Positions 27,038 through 35,131 are shown, numbered from the stretch's first letter. The stretch: 64,000 bases of DNA from Paenibacillus sp. 19GGS1-52 (GCF_022369515.1 NZ_CP059724.1:1426001-1490000), one strand, 5' to 3'. Program-made: numbers and translations. Notes: generated from the letters alone by a model not told the origin.

Positions 27038-27339
27038 CACGCTCCCTTGGGATAAGGCTCAGCCCGCAGGAGTTCCAAGGGTGAAAGGATTCTACGGGCA
27101 GAGCATGATGGGAATCTTCTCTATATTCAAATGTATATACACCACCTATTGGGAAGAATTAAGGTTAAGCTGTGTAAAGAATCAGCATCGTTTCAAAGTC
27201 GGCGTTTAATTTTGTTTTCATCATAGAATCAATATGAATGCCTATTTAAGCAAGTACATCAGTATCAAACATGGTTGTTGATCTGCTATGTTCTAATATA
27301 TCATAAACATTTAGTGGTAAGGAATTGGAAGAACCATGT

Positions 27340-27443
27340 AATCAAACTTGGGGAGCTGAAAATATAGCTACCGTGCTTTTGCAGTGAACAATGCGTTTAA
27401 GCCTTCTTTTGCCTTAGGGTGAGGGGAGGTTTTTTGTTGTGTG
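27340..27443 (+). repeat. gerE 3'-end repeat, copy 4
   Basis: ATCAAACTTGGGGAGCTGAA through the terminator TTTTTTGTTGTG. It shares ATCAAACTTGG and TGAACAATG with copy 3, so copies 3 and 4 come from one ancestor that differs from the gerE copy. Confidence 0.8.
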
Positions 27444-27468
27444 AATAAGCTCACAATATGCTATCCAG

Positions 27469-27717
27469 GGAGAACTAGAAATTAATGATGTTATTATTGA
27501 TACGGGTTCGTCGCTTCAAATTGTAATCGATGCATTAAGGATTGACAATGTGGAGATTGATGAGGGTATACTTCCGAAGTCGCTTAAAGGCTTACTCGGT
27601 TTGGACATTTTAAAAACATATGGATTTATCGTGGATATGGAGAAACTGGAGTTGCACTATCCGCACAGCCATGCTACGCCTTTTCGAAATAGATTTCTGA
27701 ATACATTGACAGCTTAA
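27469..27717 (+). pseudogene. Fragment of a retropepsin-like aspartic protease
   Basis: About 82 codons without a start. VIIDTGSSLQIV is the D-T/S-G active-site motif of retropepsin-like proteases, and GLLGLDILKTYGFIVDM is the typical LGxDxL/F strand near the C-terminus. The 5' end is cut at the gerE repeat copy. Followed by a terminator, so the 3' end is the natural one. Confidence 0.55.
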
Positions 27718-27737
27718 TAGATGACTCCAAAAGCATT

Positions 27738-27776
27738 GGAGCCTTTGAGGTTGAACAACCTCGAGGGCTCCTTTTT
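27738..27776 (+). terminator. Terminator before the recombinase remnant
   Basis: GGAGCCTTTGAGG pairs with CCTCGAGGGCTCC around the loop TTGAACAA, then TTTTT. It separates the protease fragment from the recombinase. Confidence 0.88.
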
Positions 27777-27822
27777 AATTCCCAATATTTAGAATAGTTG
27801 ATATACTAGAGGAGGAAATGAG

Positions 27823-28614
27823 ATGCAAATCCAGCTGAGTATGCGTGACGAGAGAACCATTGCCATAAAGCTTGAGAAATTCAGTCCAGAGCATATTGCG
27901 AGAATAAAGAATATACCTAATATGCCTGCGATGACTTTTCCAGACAAGTGGTTTAGGTTTGATGATAAGCAGAAACAAATCTTGAGGGGATGACACATCC
28001 TATTCAGGGTTATGCGCTTTTTCTGTTGCAGCAGGGCTATTCTCATGCATACGTAAATCAGGCCGAAAAAAGAAAATAAATTGCCTAATGTGCTGTCACT
28101 TGAAGAAGTAATGCTTGTTCTCAAGACTGTGAATAATCTGAAGCATCAGGCACTACTTTACTTAACTTATTCTTCCGGTTTACGAGTCGGAGAAGTGGTT
28201 CGGCTTCGGATTGGGGACTGTGACCATTCACGGGAAATACTGCTCGTACGGCAAGGTAAGGGAAGAAAAGACCAGATTACACTGCTATCCGATGCTCTTA
28301 TTCTATTGTGCGTAAATATATTGAGCAGCAGAAACTTGATCCATGGTTATTTCCCGGGCAAAGCCTTGGCCGGCACCTGACTGAACGTACTGTACAAAAG
28401 GTGTTTGAGAAGCTTTATCCACCTCTGGTGTTACACAGAAGGTTAGCATTCACGCACTCCGGCACTCTTTTGCAACTCATCTGCTTGAAAGTGGGATTGA
28501 TCTCCGCTATATCCAGGAACTGCTCGGACACCAAAGCTCCCGTACTACAGAACGATATACGCATGTGAGCGTGAAAGACATCCGCAGGATCCAGAGCCCT
28601 TTGGATCAGAAGTG
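27823..28614 (+). pseudogene. Decayed tyrosine recombinase (integrase) heading the cassette array
   Basis: GAGGAGG precedes ATG at 27823. The reading is broken by stops at 27991 and near 28078, an internal deletion and two frameshifts (near 28300 and 28410), but the parts are clear. N-terminal region: HIARIKNIPNMPAMTFPDKW and QQGYSHAYVNQA. Core: LPNVLSLEEVMLVLKTV, LTYSSGLRVGEVVRL (first catalytic Arg), GKGRKDQITLLSDA (Lys). C-terminal part: [19 protein letters not shown] (HxxR), then [17 protein letters not shown] (His and Tyr) and QSPLDQK. The QSPLD ending also occurs in IntI proteins and their Firmicute relatives. Same strand as the cassettes, directly upstream of the first one. Confidence 0.88.
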
Positions 28615-28776
28615 AAGAAGTAAAACAAGGGCAAGTGCAATGGAGAAGGGATGCAAGGGAAAACGCGGGCCGTTTCGTAGAAAACCTTGCAAGAGTGTAG
28701 CCACGAGGTTCAGAAACGCCCGGAATAAGTTGGGTTTACGAAGTTCGTGTAATAACATTCGTAAATATGACGTTAT
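28615..28776 (+). other. Candidate primary attachment region (attI-like)
   Basis: The 160 bases between the recombinase end and the first cassette hold no gene. ATAACATTCG at about 28753-28762 and CGTAAATATGACGTTA up to 28775 look like the two outer arms of a cassette repeat with the middle missing. GACGTTATCG gives a crossover-type G/TTA at 28772/28773, exactly where the first cassette starts. Confidence 0.5.
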
Positions 28777-28840
28777 CGAAAATCCCCGAAACAATTAATC
28801 GAACAATGAATTACCAATGACAAAATCAAAGAGGTATGAA

Positions 28841-29248
28841 ATGTCTAAGCGCACTAAGCTTATTTTAAGGACAATAATTGCCTTGATAGGCATCGTAGTT
28901 CTCGTTACGCTAAGATATATTTTTTTAGCAAATTTGAACCTAAGCTATGAAGGAACAACTCAAAGAAACGATAAATTTACACCTGAGTATACTTGGATAG
29001 AGATAACTTCTGAAAGTCAAAAACAATATTATCTAGATGAATATCAATTGAAACTTCCCATTATAGATTTTAATAAGAATTATATGATTATTTCTAAATA
29101 TAAAATTTATAAAGCGTATTATACAAAGCACGAATGTATATGTGAAGGAGCACCAGAGGGCTTGGCCATTTTTAATTATTTTTCCTCACAGAAAAATTAC
29201 TACATATATAGAATACCCAAAATATTAATAAGTCAAGGAATCGGATAA
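28841..29248 (+). CDS. Cassette 1: small membrane-anchored protein
   Basis: 135 residues from ATG at 28841, with AGAGG seven bases upstream; an ATG at 28817 has no such site. One membrane segment at residues 8-28 (RTIIALIGIVVLVTLRYIFL) and a soluble extracellular part with two close cysteines (HECICEG). No family recognised. A near-identical but frameshifted copy is cassette 22 (42986-43396). First gene of the array, 65 bases after the likely crossover. Confidence 0.65.
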   Translation: MSKRTKLILRTIIALIGIVVLVTLRYIFLANLNLSYEGTTQRNDKFTPEYTWIEITSESQKQYYLDEYQLKLPIIDFNKNYMIISKYKIYKAYYTKHECICEGAPEGLAIFNYFSSQKNYYIYRIPKILISQGIG

Positions 29249-29290
29249 ACAATCAGGAGATATATAGGAAATCCTTCGAAGTCGGGGACA

Positions 29291-29440
29291 TCATATAACA
29301 CAGTATTCACGCTGCGGTCCTAACGGCCCTCGGTCTGCAGAGGATTTTCGAAGAAGAGGAATCAGCAGACAACCCTGCACTGGCAAAAGGCAGCTGGTGC
29401 TGCCTTTTGCCAGTGAGGGTTCGTGAATACAACAACGTTA
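29291..29440 (+). repeat. Cassette-boundary repeat R1, class A
   Basis: Left box TCATATAAC, inner arms GTATTCACG/CGTGAATAC, stem GGTCTGC/GCAGAC, apical arms CTGCACTGGC/GCCAGTGAGGG, right core ACGTTAGACGAAA. Full-length model copy of 150 bp. Confidence 0.88.
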
Positions 29441-29536
29441 GACGAAACATCTGCATTATATTTATAAGTACTTAAAAACGAAATTCAAAATGACATCTAA
29501 GTCTTAATAGTAAATTCTAAAAGTTGGTGAACTTAA

Positions 29537-29782
29537 TTGGTACTTATAAGAAGATTTATCTACGTCATTTTATTAGTTGGTATAAGCATGATAATTTATG
29601 GTATTTCTAAGAATCCTTTAATTCCATATCAAGATCCAACACCAGAAATGATTCAAAAATTCAATCATGAAGCAGAAGTATCAGAAACTATAATGACATA
29701 TGGATTTTGGGTTAGTACTATTAGTCTTGGTATTATCATAGTCCTTGGTTTCTTAACAAAAAAATTAATGAAAACTAGATAA
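29537..29782 (+). CDS. Cassette 2: small protein with two membrane segments
   Basis: 81 residues from TTG, with GGTGA ten bases upstream. Two predicted membrane helices, FIYVILLVGISMIIYGI and FWVSTISLGIIIVLGFL, joined by an acidic loop. No family recognised. Weak start signal, so moderate certainty. Closed by the truncated repeat R2. Confidence 0.5.
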   Translation: MVLIRRFIYVILLVGISMIIYGISKNPLIPYQDPTPEMIQKFNHEAEVSETIMTYGFWVSTISLGIIIVLGFLTKKLMKTR

Positions 29783-29819
29783 GACTTTTAAAGTCGGATT
29801 TGAGGGTTATTCGATGAGG

Positions 29820-29935
29820 GCAGATGCATTGTCGAGTAAGTGGAATCAGCAAGACAACCCTGCACTGGCTAAGTCCGTTGGACACGAGGCATATGCCCCT
29901 TAAGCCAGTGAGGGTTCGTGAATACAACAACGTTA
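29820..29935 (+). repeat. Repeat R2, class A, left side missing
   Basis: The left box and inner arm are lost; the sequence begins near the CAGAC arm. Apical CTGCACTGGC/GCCAGTGAGGG and right core ACGTTATGCGAAA are intact. Without its left arm this site should not fold as a hairpin. Confidence 0.8.
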
Positions 29936-30037
29936 TGCGAAACCTCGGAAAGCTTGAAGGCACGCGCTTCGGTGCGAGTTATTTAAAGAAGAACGCTGAA
30001 AGACATTATACACATATTTAATTTGGAGTTGAATATT

Positions 30038-30668
30038 ATGTCAGAAATTAATGTTGCATATACAAATGAATATCAGGAACATAAGAAAAAGTACGAATAT
30101 ATTTTCAATAATAAGTTTATGTCCAAAGATACCGATGAAATTCAATTACCCGATGGGAAGCATATACTTAAAACATATTATTACTCTGATGATAGCCATC
30201 AAGTAATAGAATACAATGTAAGAGCTTCAAAAACTGAAGTGTTGGACCTAAGCGGAAATATAGTAACAGAGTTAAAGAACATTGACTACCATGTTAATTT
30301 CTTTTCAATGGTTGAGCATTCCAACGGTAAGAATTATCTATTTTTTTCGACTGAGCTATATGGAACATAAAGAAACATTTATTTGGACGAGTGTTTTATA
30401 CTGTGCTCAAAATAATATTCTGGCAGTTGATGGATGCTATTGGGCTTGCCCGTCAAGTACATACTTTTTCGACTTTTCCCATCCTACAAAAATTCCACTT
30501 AAAGAATTATATAATTCCTATGATATGGACGGCGAGGTAAATATAGATACGGATGTAATACCTTTACGTTGGAATAATGATGGGACGATAGTTTTAAAAT
30601 GTTATATAGATGAGGAAGGCGAGAAAGAAGTAGAAAAAACAATAGATGTATTATCACGCATTAAATAA
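30038..30668 (+). pseudogene. Cassette 3: conserved-looking unknown protein, frameshifted
   Basis: ATG at 30038 with GGAG upstream. The first frame runs to NYLFFSTELYGT and stops at 30370; the rest continues in another frame as ETFIWTSVLYCAQNNILAVD with GCYWACPSSTYFFDFSHP to 30668. The break is near 30345-30368, just after a seven-T run, so either a mutation or a sequencing slip. Together about 210 residues, cytosolic, function unknown. The cassette begins TTATGCGA and ends TCGCATAA. Confidence 0.6.
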
Positions 30669-30726
30669 GCAGTTTATGTTTTTTGATAGTAAATAATTTG
30701 TAGTCGATTCAGAGAAGTCCAAGGCA

Positions 30727-30742
30727 TCGCATAATGACGTTA
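30727..30742 (+). repeat. Repeat R3, collapsed to its two ends
   Basis: TCGCATAA is followed after three bases by ACGTTA and then TAAGAAAT. The whole inner part is deleted, leaving left box and right core side by side. Confidence 0.7.
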
Positions 30743-30817
30743 TAAGAAATCCACGCAAAGACGGATAAACATATGAAAACAAACAAATTAAATTAATATA
30801 GAGGAGCGAACATAGTT

Positions 30818-31147
30818 ATGGCATACGAAGTACATATAAGAAGGAAAGATGAAGCTAATCCATTAACAATGAAAGATTGGCTGAATTATGTAGAGAAAGA
30901 TAAAGAACTAACGTATACAAACCACGTTGAAATTACACTGCCAAATGGGATGACTATGGGAATGTCGGGAGAAGGAATGGCGGTTTGGAAGACAGAGGTT
31001 GAAGGCGAAGAATATAAAATTACATTTACTTTTAGGGATGAAGAAATATCAGCTAGATATGTGGATGATTTTCAAATCGAAAAAATGAAAGTAATTGCGA
31101 ATAAGTTAAATGCAGTAGTAGTTGGTGACGAGGATGAAGAATACTAA
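30818..31147 (+). CDS. Cassette 4: small acidic unknown protein
   Basis: 109 residues, GGAG 11 bases before the ATG. Contains VEITLPNGMTMGMSGEGMAVWK and ITFTFRDEEISARYVDD, a beta-rich pattern, and a very acidic end (GDEDEEY). No membrane segment. No family recognised. Between repeats R3 and R4. Confidence 0.65.
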   Translation: MAYEVHIRRKDEANPLTMKDWLNYVEKDKELTYTNHVEITLPNGMTMGMSGEGMAVWKTEVEGEEYKITFTFRDEEISARYVDDFQIEKMKVIANKLNAVVVGDEDEEY

Positions 31148-31175
31148 AAATTAATGAAATGAAGTAAAGAATATG

Positions 31176-31284
31176 AATATTCATGCATCGGGCATACGCC
31201 CTCGGTCCGGCAGAGTTTTTTCGGGGAAGCAAAGGCAGCCGGACACATCCGACTCCGTCGGACGTTGTGAATACGGGAACGTTA
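31176..31284 (+). repeat. Repeat R4, class B, decayed left end
   Basis: Left box is not recognisable (ATATTCATGC remains). GGTCCGGC/GCCGGAC stem and right core ACGTTAGCAGAAA present. Confidence 0.75.
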
Positions 31285-31313
31285 GCAGAAATCAGCGTAA
31301 AGGCGGTTTAATA

Positions 31314-31781
31314 ATGAAAAGAGGTATAAGCTTTCAAATACCAAATAAATACGGTAGCTTTCTTGGTGAGATTTTGAGGCCAATAAATACATCTTCATAC
31401 AATTGGTATATTGGAGGTGAAGAATCATATCTCGCAATCAATGGGGAGTTAGATGAACCGCTTTTTCCAAAGATGATATGTGGGATGAACGGAGGAGAAT
31501 TGAAGAATATAATCGAAAACAGTACATATTATCTGATTTTTGCAAATCTAAATGCTTTTCCGATTGGAAAGAGTGTTACTGAATTAACGACGTATAAAGA
31601 ATATATTGAAAGTGAATGTCTATTATCACTATTGGTCATTGATAGTAGTTATGTTTCTATTTATTGCAAAGATCCAGATTTAATTGAAAACCTATATAAA
31701 AACGCACTGAATAATAATTTTGAAAAACTTAAATATGTAACTGATGATAATGATACTAGAACAAAGCTTTCTGTATGGTAA
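31314..31781 (+). CDS. Cassette 5: DUF2691-like protein
   Basis: 155 residues from ATG at 31314 with AAAGGCGG upstream. The sequence MKRGISFQIPNKYGSFLGEI, NWYIGGEESYL, LDEPLFPK and DDNDTRTKLSVW match my memory of the DUF2691 family, small cytosolic Firmicute proteins of unknown role that are full length at about 155 residues. The cassette begins TTAGCAGAAATCAGCG and ends CGCTGACATCTGCTA, complementary at the ends. Confidence 0.7.
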   Translation: MKRGISFQIPNKYGSFLGEILRPINTSSYNWYIGGEESYLAINGELDEPLFPKMICGMNGGELKNIIENSTYYLIFANLNAFPIGKSVTELTTYKEYIESECLLSLLVIDSSYVSIYCKDPDLIENLYKNALNNNFEKLKYVTDDNDTRTKLSVW

Positions 31782-31823
31782 TTGAATTATTTTGAAAGTG
31801 GCTTTTAAGTTGATTCGTGGAAG

Positions 31824-31841
31824 TCGCTGACATCTGCTATC
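31824..31841 (+). repeat. Repeat R5, only the left box left
   Basis: CGCTGACATCTGCTA at the end of cassette 5 is directly followed by the leader of the next gene. The repeat body and right core are deleted, which fused cassettes 5 and 6. Confidence 0.6.
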
Positions 31842-31857
31842 TAAAGGAGCATAAAAG

Positions 31858-32388
31858 ATGGGAAATACAATTTCAATGCCTAATGAACAAAGACATTTAG
31901 TCGAATCAATATCTATGTCCAATGGACTGACATCAGTATTTCTTGATTTGCTCGTAATAAGTGGATCATTAATTGCCCAAACAAATCGTGAGCGGGAACT
32001 GATAATCTGGTTGGCTCAACGAGATCAACCTGTAGTTGGGATTGGAACAGTTGGCTTTGATATTGATGAAATTCCTTGGAGCTTGGAGAATTTTGAGATG
32101 GAGAGAAATTTTATGAGCAGAACAATAATATCAGCAATAAATGGTCTTGGCTGGGAACGATTGAATTACGAACCTCGAAGGGACTGGGTAATTGAACGAT
32201 TTGAACAATTTCAACAAATGATCAACACATTTGATAGCAACCATATTAATGAAATTCATTACAGAGAATGGTCAAAGATTGATGAAGATGATGATGAACC
32301 TAAAATACTAATCGGATATCCGAAATGTAACATACACTTTGTGTATCTGTCCTGTCATGGATGTATCTTGTGTAATAACGGAAATTAA
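31858..32388 (+). CDS. Cassette 6: unknown cytosolic protein
   Basis: 176 residues, AAAGGAGC nine bases before the ATG. It opens with LTSVFLDLLVISGSLIAQT, has LGWERLNYEPRRDWVIERFE in the middle and ends with a cysteine cluster HFVYLSCHGCILCNN. No family recognised; the late CxxC-type pair may bind a metal or the last residues may be altered by a shift. Confidence 0.6.
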   Translation: MGNTISMPNEQRHLVESISMSNGLTSVFLDLLVISGSLIAQTNRERELIIWLAQRDQPVVGIGTVGFDIDEIPWSLENFEMERNFMSRTIISAINGLGWERLNYEPRRDWVIERFEQFQQMINTFDSNHINEIHYREWSKIDEDDDEPKILIGYPKCNIHFVYLSCHGCILCNNGN

Positions 32389-32427
32389 AAGTAATATTTT
32401 TTTGAGTTGATCAATGATGTTAGTAAC

Positions 32428-32589
32428 TTCATCTAACAACGTATTCAAGCTTCGGCCCTTTCAGCCCTTGGTCTGCTAGAGGATTTTCGAGGAAGCGGAA
32501 TCAGCAGACAACCCTGCACTGGCTAAGTTCGTCGGACCCGGTGCTGTCACCCCTTAAGCCAGTGAGGGTTCGTGAATACGGGAACGTTA
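32428..32589 (+). repeat. Repeat R6, class A
   Basis: Left box TTCATCTAAC, GTATTCAAG/TTCGTGAATAC, apical CTGCACTGGC/GCCAGTGAGGG, right core ACGTTATATGTAAT. Confidence 0.87.
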
Positions 32590-32671
32590 TATGTAATCGG
32601 GGCAAATGAATAAAACAGATTTAAGCCGCTAACATTTTATAGTAGGGGTAATATATTTTTTAAAAGTGACA

Positions 32672-32699
32672 TTGACTTGAGTAAGGCCGAAACTACAAT
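32672..32699 (+). promoter_or_regulatory. Sigma-A-like promoter in ORF-less cassette 7
   Basis: TTGACT (32672-32677), 16-base spacer, TACAAT (32694-32699): five of six matches in each box. It points toward the next cassette. The same promoter occurs in cassette 24. The cassette (32590-32818) holds no gene. Confidence 0.6.
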
Positions 32700-32702
32700 C
32701 CT

Positions 32703-32795
32703 GTTGAAGACCTAAGAGCGTTGAAGACCGAAGGGTGACTGAAGGTCGAAGACCAATTGAAGACCGAAAACATGTTGGAAGAACAGAAAATTTGA
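32703..32795 (+). repeat. Degenerate GAAGACC repeats in cassette 7
   Basis: Imperfect units around TTGAAGACCGAAGAGCG repeat about five times between the promoter and repeat R7. No coding capacity. A related tract occurs in cassette 24 and a diverged one before R34. Confidence 0.65.
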
Positions 32796-32820
32796 AGGTG
32801 ATTCAAGGCTGTCCCCGACT

Positions 32821-32972
32821 ATATATAACAATGTATTCACGCTTCGGGGCCTGCGGCCCCTCGGTCCGCCAGATGGAATTCGGAGAAGGGACACACCTGC
32901 GAGGCTAAGTCCTGTCGGACCCAGTCGATACGCGACCTTAAGCCTCTCGGCGTTGTGAATACGGGAACGTTA
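32821..32972 (+). repeat. Repeat R7, class D
   Basis: Left box ATATATAAC, GTATTCACG/TGTGAATAC, stem CGGTCCGCC, apical GCGAGGCTAAG/CTTAAGCCTCTCGG, right core ACGTTATCCGAAAT. Confidence 0.87.
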
Positions 32973-33023
32973 TCCGAAATTCGATTAATTTAAAACTAAA
33001 CTAAATAACAAGGGGAATATTCT

Positions 33024-33554
33024 ATGAATGAAGCAATTGAATTAAAGAAAGAAATAATTAATGACTTACTTAAATTAATTCCAGAAGCTATAAAAGAGAT
33101 AAGTACTCCTCAAGACCAGAAGATTTGTTTTGTCGCACTTTACAGAAGTGATTATGATCCGCTGGTTGGATTAATTCAAATAGGATTTGAAGATGTAAGA
33201 CAATCTAATTTTGAAGAAGGTGGAATATGGATGGCCTGGAACTCAGGGGACCAACCATATAAATACCAGAATGATTTAAAGGAACAATCATTGAAAGAGA
33301 AAGAAAAACGATTTATTAATTTGTTTGACCCAGATGAATACTATGGCGAGTGGTGGAAACAATGCATTGATGTTATGAATCAAGTATCTATGAAACTTAA
33401 TGACTATGATTGGAATAGTGTTTTTAAGGATATTACAGATGATTTTGTTGTGTATATCGATTGGGAGGGATTGGATGTTGAGAATGGAGAACTAGAGAGC
33501 TGTATACCAAAAAATAAACTGATGAAACTTAAAGAAAAAGGTATTGTTAAATAA
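33024..33554 (+). CDS. Cassette 8: unknown acidic protein
   Basis: 176 residues, AAGGGGAA upstream of the ATG. KICFVALYRSDYDPLVGLI, WMAWNSGDQPYKYQ and DFVVYIDWEGLDVENGELE suggest a compact alpha/beta cytosolic protein of the kind found as immunity or DUF proteins. No family recognised with confidence. The cassette starts TTATCCGAAATTCGATT and ends AATCGAACTTCGGATAAC: 16 of 17 bases pair. Confidence 0.68.
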   Translation: MNEAIELKKEIINDLLKLIPEAIKEISTPQDQKICFVALYRSDYDPLVGLIQIGFEDVRQSNFEEGGIWMAWNSGDQPYKYQNDLKEQSLKEKEKRFINLFDPDEYYGEWWKQCIDVMNQVSMKLNDYDWNSVFKDITDDFVVYIDWEGLDVENGELESCIPKNKLMKLKEKGIVK

Positions 33555-33600
33555 ATTCTAGAGTAGAGACTGGCGTAGGTATTTCATAGAAGAATCGAAC

Positions 33601-33787
33601 TTCGGATAACACCATATTCACGCATCGGGACATTCGTCCCTCGGTCCGGCCGGAGTTAGAAATGGATTCGAGGATGAGAATTTCATAGCAGGGAAGCGGA
33701 ATCAGCCGGACACATCCCTGCACCAAACCGCTTCGCGGCCGCCCTTCGTGCTTAAGGTGCAGGGCCGTCGCGAATACAAGAACGTTA
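33601..33787 (+). repeat. Repeat R8, class B
   Basis: Left box TTCGGATAAC, ATATTCACG/CGCGAATAC, GGGAC/GTCCC, GGTCCGGCCGG/CAGCCGGAC, apical CCCTGCACC/GGTGCAGGG, right core ACGTTATCTGAAAT. Left box and right core do not match each other. Confidence 0.9.
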
Positions 33788-33836
33788 TCTGAAATAACAC
33801 AAATCGAAAAAACACAATCCAAATTGAGGTGAAATT

Positions 33837-34232
33837 TTGAAAGAATTGATAGAAGAGATTAAACAGATCTATTCTGTTGAAACGAGTAACCCATTTCCTT
33901 ACGAAGATTTTAGGCAACTTCAATCTGATTTTGCAAAGGATTTTAAGAAGAACGTTCCCAATGAGATAATTAATGCTGATTTTAGTACTTATATGATGTT
34001 TATTTATGGGCTTTCAACTGGTGGAATTATAAAGAAACTCGAAGATCCCTTAGAACGTTATAAGACGAAGGAATGGCTGAATAAATCGTTTTTTGAATGG
34101 TTTCCTAAATACAGATTTTTAGAAGCATATGATTTCTCGATTTATAAGGAATTGTATAAGGAATGGAAAGTCATAGAAAAACTTAGATTAAAGCTTATTG
34201 AATTAATTAAACATAGGGAAAGTCATAAATAA
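33837..34232 (+). CDS. Cassette 9: unknown helical protein
   Basis: 131 residues from TTG, GAGGTGA four to five bases upstream. Mostly helical and charged: EEIKQIYSVETSNPFPYEDF at the start, WLNKSFFEWFPKYRFLE in the middle, long basic end. Resembles the small proteins often paired with toxins but no family is recognised. Cassette ends TTATCTGAA / TTCAGATAA pair exactly. Confidence 0.65.
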   Translation: MKELIEEIKQIYSVETSNPFPYEDFRQLQSDFAKDFKKNVPNEIINADFSTYMMFIYGLSTGGIIKKLEDPLERYKTKEWLNKSFFEWFPKYRFLEAYDFSIYKELYKEWKVIEKLRLKLIELIKHRESHK

Positions 34233-34260
34233 TATTGCAGGTAATTTAGGAAGTGTGTAC

Positions 34261-34408
34261 TTCAGATAACACGATATTCGCGCTGCGGGCCATACGGCCC
34301 TTGATCTGCCAGAAGTATTTTCAAAGAAGTGAAATCAGGCAGATACGTCCATTCCCCTAAGATAAGAGCTATCTAAGGGGAATGGACGTCGTGAATACAA
34401 GAACGTTA
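34261..34408 (+). repeat. Repeat R9, class C
   Basis: Left box TTCAGATAAC, ATATTCGCG/CGTGAATAC, GATCTGCC/GGCAGAT, apical CATTCCCCTAAGAT / ATCTAAGGGGAATG around AAGAGCT, right core ACGTTATCTGAAAC. 148 bp. Confidence 0.9.
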
Positions 34409-34501
34409 TCTGAAACATCCGCAAAGACTAATAGAAATAATAAAGACTATAAAGACTATAAAGACACAGATAAAATCCTAAAAATTAGGAAGTGGTATTC
34501 A

Positions 34502-34813
34502 GTGAAGAAAATAGCGGTAGTTAGTTTGTATTTTTTGAGCGAGGAAGAGGGCGGTCAAAAAAGATTAATTACTGGAGATTTCTCAACACCCATTGTTTTT
34601 GACTCAGATAAGGATTTGAAATATGGACTTTGGAGTGCGGTAGTTGAGTTACGTATTAAGCCTAATGAATATAGAAATACCAAGGCCGATCTATATTTTT
34701 TATGTCATGACTCAAGTGAAGTGCCGAATCATTTATTAGAACCTGGAAATAGCTTTTCTTTAAGGACTAATAAGCTAATAGCTAAAGGGAAGATAGAATA
34801 TATAAAAGATTGA
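34502..34813 (+). CDS. Cassette 10: EF-Tu domain III-like beta-barrel protein
   Basis: 103 residues from GTG with AGGAAGTGG upstream. The stretch VVSLYFLSEEEGGQKRLITG and the ending SFSLRTNKLIAKGKIEYI resemble the third domain of EF-Tu found as a small standalone protein in Firmicutes. No GTPase domain. Role unknown. A short AAAGACTAT tandem repeat lies in the leader at 34442-34466. Confidence 0.5.
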   Translation: MKKIAVVSLYFLSEEEGGQKRLITGDFSTPIVFDSDKDLKYGLWSAVVELRIKPNEYRNTKADLYFLCHDSSEVPNHLLEPGNSFSLRTNKLIAKGKIEYIKD

Positions 34814-34846
34814 TGTATCAATAGGGAAGAAAACACTTTGAAAGTG

Positions 34847-34952
34847 AATTCGAAGAAGTGGAATCAGCAGACAACGCTGCACTGGCTAAGTCCATCGGAC
34901 CCGGGGCTGGCGCCCCTTAAGCCAGTGAGGGTTCGTGAATACAACAACGTTA
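34847..34952 (+). repeat. Repeat R10, class A, left side missing
   Basis: Begins near AATTCGAAGAAGTGG; CAGAC arm, apical CTGCACTGGC/GCCAGTGAGGG and right core ACGTTATGCGTAA remain. Same truncation type as R2. Confidence 0.82.
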
Positions 34953-35131
34953 TGCGTAACTTCCGAAAAACGTATATAAACATATAGAACACCGAAAAAG
35001 GAATACTTGGGTGAAGAATAGAGAATATACCAACGGCACTTAAGAACAGGAAGAACATGCCGGGGCGAGAACTCGAAGAGGCGACAGCCAACGGCACTTT
35101 TTTTCGAGGTAATACAAAGAAGTCGGAAGCA
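34953..35131 (+). other. Cassette 11: ORF-less cassette
   Basis: About 180 bases between two repeats without a credible gene. A direct repeat CCAACGGCACTT occurs at about 35030 and 35088, the second followed by a T run. Starts TTATGCGTAA, ends ACGTATAAC (one mismatch). Confidence 0.6.

Noticed and set aside
27055..27125. Possible riboswitch upstream of the small cysteine-rich gene (GCCCGCAGGAG...CTACGGGC).
   Set aside because: A GCCCG/CGGGC pairing is present, but no conserved riboswitch core was recognised and the region is short.
33547..33822. Open frames lying across the boundary repeats on either strand (also near 34864-35151, 38594-38842, 44561-44836, 45904-46236, 53304-53573).
   Set aside because: They recur because the repeat DNA recurs. 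The translated strings (such as RITLLYSRTLTGLRG) follow the hairpin arms, frames change between repeat classes, and none has a ribosome site.
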